A DNA stretch of 7,454 nt from NCBI GenBank assembly GCA_025997075.1, contig BNUC01000158.1, forward strand, positions 1 through 7,454, given 5' to 3'. Position 1 is the first letter of the stretch. The number at the start of each line of letters is the position of its first letter. This document shows positions 1 to 3,875 of the stretch, piece by piece. The notes below the pieces were generated by a model that was given only the letters and a program-made list of their open reading frames with translations, was not told where the DNA came from and made no database searches. Position numbers and translations under genes: made by a program. This DNA is from Betaproteobacteria bacterium. GTDB lineage: Bacteria > Pseudomonadota > Gammaproteobacteria > Burkholderiales > Rhodocyclaceae.

Positions 1-13
1 TTCTGAGATCGGG

Positions 14-53
14 GCGTAGGTTGGGAAAGCCGCGAAGCGGCGCATCCCGACGG
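14..53 (+). repeat. GCGTAG-type palindromic repeat, forward copy
   Basis: This GC-rich palindromic unit starts with GCGTAGGTTGGG and ends with CCCGACGG. A near copy lies in reverse complement at 91-124, sharing the head GCGTAG-TTGGG, the core GCGAAGCG and the tail CCCGACGG. The centre folds as GCCGC-GAA-GCGGC (29-41). It resembles the short dispersed intergenic palindromes (GTAGGTTGGG...CCCAAC type) common in beta- and gammaproteobacteria; that family link is from memory, while the match between the two copies is seen directly. Confidence 0.7.
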
Positions 54-63
54 TACTTATCTT

Positions 64-84
64 CCGGCGCTGCGCGCCGCAAAT
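64..84. repeat. 21-bp direct repeat, copy 1 (GC-rich hairpin)
   Basis: These 21 bases are identical to 275-295. The core CGGCGC-TGC-GCGCCG (65-79) is a perfect 6-bp stem with a 3-nt loop, followed by CAAAT. The unit lies between the two inverted GCGTAG-type repeats, so the module appears to be part of that composite element. Confidence 0.8.
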
Positions 85-90
85 GTACAA

Positions 91-124
91 CCGTCGGGTT
101 GCGCTTCGCTTACCCAAGCTACGC
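91..124 (-). repeat. GCGTAG-type palindromic repeat, inverted copy
   Basis: Read on the minus strand this begins GCGTAGCTTGGG and ends CAACCCGACGG, matching the forward unit at 14-53 in head, GCGAAGCG core and tail but with a shorter central stem. The two units face each other across 37 bp, so the whole 14-124 block could form a large cruciform or RNA hairpin. Confidence 0.65.
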
Positions 125-193
125 AAACCGACAGGATATGGTTTGGGGTGAGTGGAACAACCCCGACATTGGGAAGCGCCATTGGCTGCTGTG

Positions 194-224
194 TTGGGCA
201 TCACTTCGTTCATCCCAAGCTACG
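194..224 (-). repeat. Third, degenerate copy of the GCGTAG-type repeat
   Basis: On the minus strand the unit starts CGTAGCTTGGGATGAACG and ends in GCCCAA, giving the same head (CGTAGCTTGGG) and complementary ends (TTGGG/CCCAA) as the copies at 14-53 and 91-124, with an altered core (ACGAAGTG). A still weaker palindrome of similar style (GGGGT/ACCCC arms) sits at 145-164. The clustering suggests repeated insertion or local duplication of one element family. Confidence 0.5.
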
Positions 225-259
225 TGGCCTTTCCACGTCATTCCCGCGAAGGCGGGAAT
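222..259. repeat. dRS3-like hairpin element with adjoining palindrome
   Basis: Positions 240-259 read ATTCCCGCGAAGGCGGGAAT, which fits the ATTCCC-N8-GGGAAT definition of Neisseria dRS3 repeats exactly and forms an 8-bp stem (ATTCCCGC/GCGGGAAT) with a GAAG loop. The flanks CGTC and CC also agree with the extended form CGTCATTCCCGCG...GGCGGGAATCC seen in many proteobacteria (from memory). Immediately before it, ACGTGG-N5-CCACGT (222-238) is a second perfect 6-bp dyad. The element lies downstream of fliE on fliE's strand and may help 3'-end formation, but no T-run follows either stem, so it is not called a terminator. Confidence 0.75.
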
Positions 260-274
260 CCGGAAACGTAGCTC

Positions 275-295
275 CCGGCGCTGCGCGCCGCAAAT
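275..295. repeat. 21-bp direct repeat, copy 2, abutting the fliE stop
   Basis: This is an exact second copy of 64-84. Its hairpin core is 276-290 and its last base (T295) is part of the fliE stop codon (TTA on this strand, TAA for fliE). On fliE's strand the hairpin therefore starts about 4 nt after the stop, an ideal place to protect the mRNA 3' end or stall transcription, but there is no U-tract. Confidence 0.8.
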
Positions 296-618
296 TACAC
301 CTGCATGTTCATCACATCGTGGTAGGCGGTAAGCAGTTTATTGCGCACCTGTACCATTTCTTGGAACGACAGATTGGCTTTCTGCAATGAAATCATCACT
401 TCATGCAGATTACCGTTGCCGTCGCCGGCGGCAAATTTTGCCGCCATGTCTTCCGCCTGCTGCTGGGTCTGGTTGACCTGTTCGATCGTGTTTTTCAGCA
501 CCTGGGCGAAATCGGTTCCGCCCGCCGCGGGCGTTCGCGTCTCGTTTACCTTGTTACCAGCCTTCGCCGCCGTTGTCCGCAGCAAGCTCAACATCTGATC
601 AATACCCTGAGTGTCCAT
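295..618 (-). CDS. fliE: Flagellar hook-basal body complex protein FliE
   Basis: FliE is the small exported protein that joins the MS ring (FliF) to the proximal rod and is among the first rod-type proteins secreted. The 107-residue product has the usual FliE length. Its C-terminal third holds the family signature: LHEVMISLQKANLSFQEMV at residues 71-89, followed by a helical VRNKLLTAYHDVMNMQV tail that resembles rod/hook axial proteins. A Gln-rich helix runs over residues 46-58. I chose ATG 618 over in-frame ATGs at 636 and 645 because AGGAGAGG (628-621 on the minus strand) sits just upstream as a strong ribosome binding site. The gene lies 62 bp downstream of fleR with its own sigma-54 promoter in that gap, so it is probably a FleR target as well as the distal gene of the fleSR unit. 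The stop codon touches a 21-bp repeat. Identification is secure. Confidence 0.96.
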   Translation of the reverse strand: MDTQGIDQMLSLLRTTAAKAGNKVNETRTPAAGGTDFAQVLKNTIEQVNQTQQQAEDMAAKFAAGDGNGNLHEVMISLQKANLSFQEMVQVRNKLLTAYHDVMNMQV

Positions 619-650
619 CGACCTCTCCTGATTCATTACTGCCAAGTATA

Positions 651-666
651 AGCAAGAAGCGCGCCA
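651..666 (-). promoter_or_regulatory. Sigma-54 (-24/-12) promoter for fliE
   Basis: On the minus strand this reads TGGCGCGCTTCTTGCT, against the RpoN consensus TGGCACG-N4-TTGCW: one mismatch, with the invariant GG and GC exactly ten bases apart. The -12 GC is at 653-652, so transcription should start near 640, about 22 nt before the fliE ATG and just ahead of the AGGAGAGG ribosome binding site. It lies wholly between the fleR stop and the fliE start. FleR, encoded next to it, is the obvious activator; that link is inference. Confidence 0.85.
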
Positions 667-680
667 TCGAAATTCAGCAC

Positions 681-2051
681 TTATTCATTGGATAAGCCGG
701 CATCCCGGTACTGTTTGAGCTTGTGGCGCAAGGTCCGCTCCGGTATGCCGAGGCGTTCCACGGCCAACTTGCGCGACCCACCGACCGCCGCCAGTGTTTC
801 CAGAATGTGTTCGCGTTCGAGATCACGCATGCTGTCGGTTTTCGATGTTTCCGCGGGACTATCCACGGGAACGGGCGCCGCCGCATTGTTCGCCGGCTCC
901 ACTCTCCCTCTGGCGGCAATCGGCGGCGCCGCCAGATGCAGCGCCTCGGCCTCGACACTGTCCCCTGTCGCCAGAATCACGGCGCGCTGCATGACATTCT
1001 CCAGCTCGCGCACATTACCCGGCCACGCGTAACGGCGTAACAGCGCCTCGGCCGATGGCGCCAGATGCAGACCATTGCGTCCCGAGCGCGCGCCGTGCTC
1101 GGCCAGAAAGCGCCGGGCCAGGGGAACGATATCGTCCAATCGCTGGCGCAGGGCCGGAATCAATAGCGGGAAAACGTTCAGGCGATAGTAAACGTCCTCG
1201 CGTAACACGCCTTTGGCCACGGCCTCGGCCATGTCGCGGTTGGAGGTGGCGATCAGGCGAATATCGAGCGCCACGGGTTTTTTGCCGCCCACCCGCTCCA
1301 CCTCGCGCTCCTGAAGTACGCGCAACAGCTTGGCCTGCAAAGCCAGCGGCATTTCAGTCACCTCGTCGAGCAGCAGGGTGCCATTCTGCGCCTGTTCGAA
1401 CTTGCCGGCCTGGGCTTGCTGCGCGCCGGTAAACGCGCCTTTCTCGTAACCGAACAGCGTCGCTTCGAGGAGGCTGTCCGGGATGGCCGCGCAGTTGATG
1501 GCGACGAAAGGGCCGTCGCACCGGGCCGAGTGGTTGTGGATGTAGCGAGCGACCACTTCCTTGCCAACCCCGCTCTCGCCGGTGAGCAACACCGTCGTAT
1601 CGGTCTGGGCGACGCGCGCGGCCAGGGCGAACAGGTTGCGGCTGGCGGGATCGCTGGCGATCACGCGCTCGTCATCCATCGATTCCGGCAGACGATAACG
1701 CGCCACGTGTTCGAGCAGCGCCTGCGGCTCGAAGGGCTTCAACAGGAAGTCGCAGGCGCCCGAACGCATCGCCTCGACCGCCCGGTCCACATCGGCATAG
1801 GCGGTCATCAGCACCACCGGAAGATGGACATGGCGGACGCGAATTTCCTTGAGCAGGGTAATACCGTCCATCGGCATCATGCGCACGTCGCTGACCACCA
1901 GCGATACCGGCTGCTCCGAAAGCAGGCGCAAGGCTTCCTCGCCGCCCGGCGCGGAGACCACCGCCTGTCCGGCAAGTTCGAGCGTGTCGCAGACCGCTTC
2001 ACGCAAATTGGGATCGTCTTCGACGACCAGTATGGGTAAACCTTGAGCCAT
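681..2051 (-). CDS. fleR: Sigma-54-dependent flagellar response regulator FleR (FlrC-like)
   Basis: This is a cytoplasmic NtrC-family activator of middle flagellar genes (hook, basal body) at RpoN promoters. The 456 residues form three domains. The receiver (about 6-118) has the acidic pocket E11/D12/D13, phosphoacceptor D55 (LVVSDVRM), T83 and K105. The AAA+ domain (about 128-360) has Walker A GESGVGKE (158-165), the sigma-54 contact loop GAFTGA (205-210), Walker B GTLLLDE (224-230) and WPGNVRELEN (343-352). After a Pro/Ala-rich linker comes a C-terminal Fis-type helix-turn-helix (about 411-446, SRKLAVERLGIPERTLRHKLKQY). An intact D55 argues for FleR/FlrC rather than the phosphorylation-independent master regulator FleQ. 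The length is close to that of FleR homologues. The ATG at 2051 has only a weak ribosome binding site (GGA about 9 nt upstream). FleS is encoded upstream on the same strand but separated by an unrelated small gene and an AT-rich spacer, so fleR may have its own promoter. Confidence 0.93.
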   Translation of the reverse strand: MAQGLPILVVEDDPNLREAVCDTLELAGQAVVSAPGGEEALRLLSEQPVSLVVSDVRMMPMDGITLLKEIRVRHVHLPVVLMTAYADVDRAVEAMRSGACDFLLKPFEPQALLEHVARYRLPESMDDERVIASDPASRNLFALAARVAQTDTTVLLTGESGVGKEVVARYIHNHSARCDGPFVAINCAAIPDSLLEATLFGYEKGAFTGAQQAQAGKFEQAQNGTLLLDEVTEMPLALQAKLLRVLQEREVERVGGKKPVALDIRLIATSNRDMAEAVAKGVLREDVYYRLNVFPLLIPALRQRLDDIVPLARRFLAEHGARSGRNGLHLAPSAEALLRRYAWPGNVRELENVMQRAVILATGDSVEAEALHLAAPPIAARGRVEPANNAAAPVPVDSPAETSKTDSMRDLEREHILETLAAVGGSRKLAVERLGIPERTLRHKLKQYRDAGLSNE

Positions 2052-2070
2052 TTTTTAATCCAGATAATCC

Positions 2071-2088
2071 ATTAGAGAAAGTTCTAAT
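2071..2088. promoter_or_regulatory. Inverted repeat ATTAGA-N6-TCTAAT in the fleR leader
   Basis: This is a perfect 6-bp dyad with a 6-nt centre, located 20 bp upstream of the fleR start codon and just downstream of the TATAAT at 2100-2095. It could be an operator or a small 5'-leader hairpin. No regulator is recognisable from the sequence. Confidence 0.35.
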
Positions 2089-2094
2089 GAATAC

Positions 2095-2100
2095 ATTATA
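2095..2100 (-). promoter_or_regulatory. Possible sigma-70 -10 element upstream of fleR
   Basis: The minus strand carries a perfect TATAAT in a strongly AT-rich stretch about 45 bp before the fleR start. The 6-bp window 17 bp upstream (TCCTAT) is a poor -35, and a better-looking TTGTTT sits only 12 bp upstream, so this is a candidate only. If used, transcription would begin near 2088, at the edge of the dyad at 2071-2088. Confidence 0.35.
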
Positions 2101-2149
2101 AAAAATGTTGTAAAACAATAGGATAGAAATTGAATGCGAATATCTTCCC

Positions 2150-2236
2150 CGTCATTCTGCACGAAGGGCGAAAGCTCTTTCCACCCACCTGCCCGTCCGT
2201 GTGCTTCGCGACTCGGACTATGCTTTTCCGCCCTAC
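2150..2236. repeat. Decayed palindromic repeat material between orf110 and fleR
   Basis: Three fragments recall the repeats at the left end of the window. CGTCATTCTGCACGAAGGGCG (2150-2170) looks like a decayed copy of the dRS3-like unit. A dyad GTCCG/CGGAC (2195-2199, 2214-2218) encloses the shared GCTTCGC core (2203-2209). TTCCGCCCTAC (2226-2236) matches the end of a common GTAGGGCGGAA-type dispersed palindrome. No gene is supported in 2052-2242; the rest of that spacer is AT-rich. Confidence 0.4.
2226..2236 (+). repeat. 11-bp direct repeat flanking orf110, left copy
   Basis: TTCCGCCCTAC occurs here and again at 2575-2585 in the same orientation, 349 bp apart, bracketing the small membrane-protein gene almost exactly. 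This could be a scar of insertion, or two ends of a dispersed palindromic repeat. Confidence 0.55.
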
Positions 2237-2242
2237 ATGGGA

Positions 2243-2575
2243 TCAAAACAGATCATGCATGGACCAACCGATACCTAACCAGCAGATACAAAAACCAATT
2301 CCACATCGCCCTCGTACCTGTGAATATACTGCCCCGGCTATGAGCCACGGTATCAACAAAAATAAACTTAGCCTAATAAAAAGGAATAAACCCATATGCG
2401 TATACAACGCAAGGGCCGGACCACTCAGGATATAGGCATAGCGTATTGGCAAACCTTCGGTCACTCCTTGTCGTATCCAGGCAAAGAAGACCATTGCGAC
2501 GAAGACCAGGACAACGTAGCCCCCTAAAGCCATCAGTAGCCACATTGATGGCGACAATCTTATTTTATTACGCAT
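2243..2575 (-). CDS. Small hydrophobic membrane protein of unknown function
   Basis: The family is not recognised. The 110-residue product is strongly hydrophobic. It starts with a short basic stretch (MRNKIR), a clear transmembrane helix at about residues 12-33 (LLMALGGYVVLVFVAMVFFAWI), a loop with IRQGVTEGLPIRY, then one or two helices over about 47-84 and a Cys/Gly-rich C-terminal hydrophobic stretch (about 92-104). No signal-peptide cleavage site or catalytic motif is seen. The start codon lies 6 bp after the fleS stop, in TAGGGCGGAATG on the minus strand, so translation is probably coupled to fleS, with AGGG as a weak ribosome binding site. GC is about 46 % by count, well below the flanking genes, which suggests recent acquisition. 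It separates fleS from fleR, which are normally adjacent. FleS has no membrane segment, so a membrane partner is conceivable, but this is speculation. A chance ORF cannot be ruled out, though a hydrophobic profile over 110 codons argues against that. Confidence 0.6.
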   Translation of the reverse strand: MRNKIRLSPSMWLLMALGGYVVLVFVAMVFFAWIRQGVTEGLPIRYAYILSGPALALYTHMGLFLFIRLSLFLLIPWLIAGAVYSQVRGRCGIGFCICWLGIGWSMHDLF

Positions 2576-2585
2576 TCCGCCCTAC
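2575..2585 (+). repeat. 11-bp direct repeat flanking orf110, right copy
   Basis: This is an exact second copy of TTCCGCCCTAC (2226-2236). It contains the fleS stop codon (TAG on the minus strand, 2584-2582) and ends at the first base of the orf110 start codon, so the fleS terminus itself appears to be built from repeat sequence. Confidence 0.55.
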
Positions 2586-3778
2586 GTACTATCTGTGCTC
2601 AATTGTACCGTACCGACCGGTAGCGTCATGACGAATTCCGAACCCGCGCCCGGTTTCGAGTTGACGTCGATCGATCCTCCGTGCGCCCGCGCCACGCCCA
2701 GCGCAATCGCCAGACCCAGGCCCGTCCCCTGACCACGCGTGGTAAAGAAAGGCTCGAAGACCCTGGCTTGCGTCTCCGGCGCCATGCCGATTCCGGTATC
2801 ACGCACGGAGATTCGGACTTGCCGCCCGCCGGCGTTGGCCTTCAGGATGATTTCCTTCGCCCCTCCTTCGATCCCCTCGCAGGCCTGCAAGGCATTTTCC
2901 AGCAGGTTCAATAACGCGCCGCCGAGCGCCTTGCGGCTTCCCGTGATTATTAAATCGCCGACCCCGACCGTGACCCGAAGCATAACCCCCTTTGGCCGGC
3001 ATAGCGGTTCAAGCGTTTGAACGGCCTCCGAAATCAGCGCGGATACCGGAATCACGTCGCGGCCGATGCTTTCCCCGCGCGTGAACAACAGGACATCCTG
3101 GATCAGATGTTCGAGCCGTTTCAACTGGTCGGTGGCCTTGCCGGCGAAGCGCATCCTGGCCGCATCCGGCAATTCCGGCTGCGCGAGGTTGGCGCTGTAC
3201 AGCAAGGCGGTGGCCAGCGGCGTGCGCAACTGATGCGCCAGCGACGCGGCCATCTCGCCCATCGCCGCCAGCCGCTGGTTGCGCTCCAGGTTGGCTTTCA
3301 GTTCATGCGCCACGGTGATGTCGTAGATCAGCATGAGGCGTCCGCCCGCCAGATCGAGCGGGCTTTCGGAAATCGACACGCGGCGCGAGCCGAGCTGCCA
3401 CTCGTCGGGCGCATCGGTTGGCAACAGACGGTTGCTCGCCAGAGCCGCCCAATTGCCGCCCGCCAGCGTTTCGCCGAACATGTGCTGCGCCGCCGGATTA
3501 GCCTCGCCGACCGTCGCCGCGCTGTCGAGCACCACCACCCCGGCCGGCAAGGCGTTCAACAACAGGGACAGACGTTCGGACAAGGCTTCTTTTTCCTGAT
3601 ACTGCCGGCGCAGTTCGCCGTTGGCTACCGCCAGTTCCGCCGTCAGGGATTCCACGCGACGCTGCAAGGTCTCGTAGGCCTGCGTCAACTCCAGCGAAAC
3701 CTGATTGAAAACATCGAAAGCCTGCTGCAGCTCCCGCGCCTTTGTTTCCGGAGCCGGCATTTGCGCCGCATCGTCCAT
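2582..3778 (-). CDS. fleS: Flagellar sensor histidine kinase FleS (FlrB-like)
   Basis: FleS is the kinase of the FleSR pair that phosphorylates FleR to switch on middle flagellar genes. The 398-residue protein has no transmembrane helix, as expected for this soluble kinase. An N-terminal coiled-coil region (about 13-75, ELQQAFDVFNQVSLELTQAYETLQRRVESL) leads into a PAS domain (about 70-160). The HisKA dimerisation domain has H-box SLAHQLRTPLA with H182. The HATPase_c domain shows the N-box NLLENALQA (N295), DTGIGM (327-332), FEPFFTT (341-347) and GQGTGLGLAI (349-358). All catalytic motifs are intact. The start follows the ELQQAFDVFNQ N-terminus typical of FleS; no good ribosome binding site precedes ATG 3778, nor is there an alternative in-frame start before the stop-free run enters the intergenic region. 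The gene is divergent from fliF across 97 bp and is followed after 6 bp by a small membrane-protein gene instead of fleR. The signal sensed is unknown. Confidence 0.93.
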   Translation of the reverse strand: MDDAAQMPAPETKARELQQAFDVFNQVSLELTQAYETLQRRVESLTAELAVANGELRRQYQEKEALSERLSLLLNALPAGVVVLDSAATVGEANPAAQHMFGETLAGGNWAALASNRLLPTDAPDEWQLGSRRVSISESPLDLAGGRLMLIYDITVAHELKANLERNQRLAAMGEMAASLAHQLRTPLATALLYSANLAQPELPDAARMRFAGKATDQLKRLEHLIQDVLLFTRGESIGRDVIPVSALISEAVQTLEPLCRPKGVMLRVTVGVGDLIITGSRKALGGALLNLLENALQACEGIEGGAKEIILKANAGGRQVRISVRDTGIGMAPETQARVFEPFFTTRGQGTGLGLAIALGVARAHGGSIDVNSKPGAGSEFVMTLPVGTVQLSTDST

Positions 3779-3783
3779 TTCGT

Positions 3784-3799
3784 TGGGAAATCCCGTGCA
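3784..3799 (+). promoter_or_regulatory. Candidate sigma-54 promoter for fliF
   Basis: TGGGAAATCCCGTGCA keeps the invariant GG-N10-GC geometry and matches most of the TGG-A and TGC-A positions of the RpoN consensus, but loses C, C, G and T at four others. Transcription would begin near 3810, giving a leader of about 65 nt before the fliF ATG at 3876. It is the only GG-N10-GC candidate found on the plus strand of this intergenic region, and it begins 6 bp from the fleS start codon. Confidence 0.5.
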
Positions 3800-3874
3800 A
3801 TAAACGGCTACAATAGTAAGATAATTCTTGTGCTTTATGCTTGATTAATCCCAGAGTTTACACACTATTGCACG
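3794..3874. promoter_or_regulatory. 9-bp inverted repeat spanning the fleS/fliF intergenic region
   Basis: CGTGCAATA (3794-3802) and TATTGCACG (3866-3874) are perfect reverse complements separated by 63 bp. The left arm overlaps the -12 part of the candidate fliF sigma-54 promoter, and the right arm ends one base before the fliF ATG. Such spaced half-sites could bind one regulator at both divergent promoters. Enhancer or operator function is inference. Confidence 0.4.
3838..3853 (-). promoter_or_regulatory. Weak candidate sigma-54 promoter for fleS
   Basis: On the minus strand TGGGATTAATCAAGCA has the GG-N10-GC spacing, but its -12 box (AAGC) and -24 flank match the consensus poorly. It would start transcription about 45-50 nt before fleS. 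It overlaps the palindrome GATTAATC (3843-3850). fleSR is under FleQ plus RpoN control in Pseudomonas, which makes such a site plausible. Confidence 0.25.
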
Positions 3875-3875
3875 C

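Noticed and set aside
193..199. GTTGGGC resembling an integron attC core site
   Set aside because: It fits GTTRRRY, but no paired RYYYAAC core and no cassette structure or integrase is present; the sequence is explained by the palindromic repeat family.
240..290. Intrinsic terminator for fliE
   Set aside because: Two stable stems follow the fliE stop, but neither is followed by a T-run on the minus strand, so a rho-independent terminator is not supported.
14..295. CRISPR array
   Set aside because: The repeats differ in length and orientation and are not evenly spaced by unique spacers; no cas genes are present.
21..390. Plus-strand ORFs of 80-103 codons in the repeat-rich left end
   Set aside because: They translate palindromic repeats (RSGASRR, VIPAKAGIRKR-type peptides), which is typical of dispersed repeats rather than genes, and overlap fliE antisense.
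619..645. Longer FliE starting at 645 or 636
   Set aside because: The AGGAGAGG ribosome binding site would fall inside the coding region, and the extra MAVMNQERS residues are not FliE-like; they would also overlap the predicted transcription start near 640.
1416..2039. 207-codon plus-strand ORF antisense to fleR
   Set aside because: Arg/His/Gly-rich shadow of the receiver and AAA+ coding sequence, with no recognisable motif.
2055..2246. 63-codon minus-strand ORF in the orf110-fleR spacer
   Set aside because: It runs through repeat fragments and AT-rich promoter-like sequence, has no ribosome binding site or domain-like composition, and overlaps the end of the better-supported membrane-protein gene.
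2130..2435. Plus-strand ORFs of 69-101 codons opposite orf110
   Set aside because: Their translations look random and begin inside decayed repeats, whereas the opposite strand gives a coherent hydrophobic protein coupled to fleS.
3017..3844. 275-codon plus-strand ORF antisense to fleS
   Set aside because: It is a shadow ORF produced by high GC codon bias; fleS on the other strand has every histidine-kinase motif intact.
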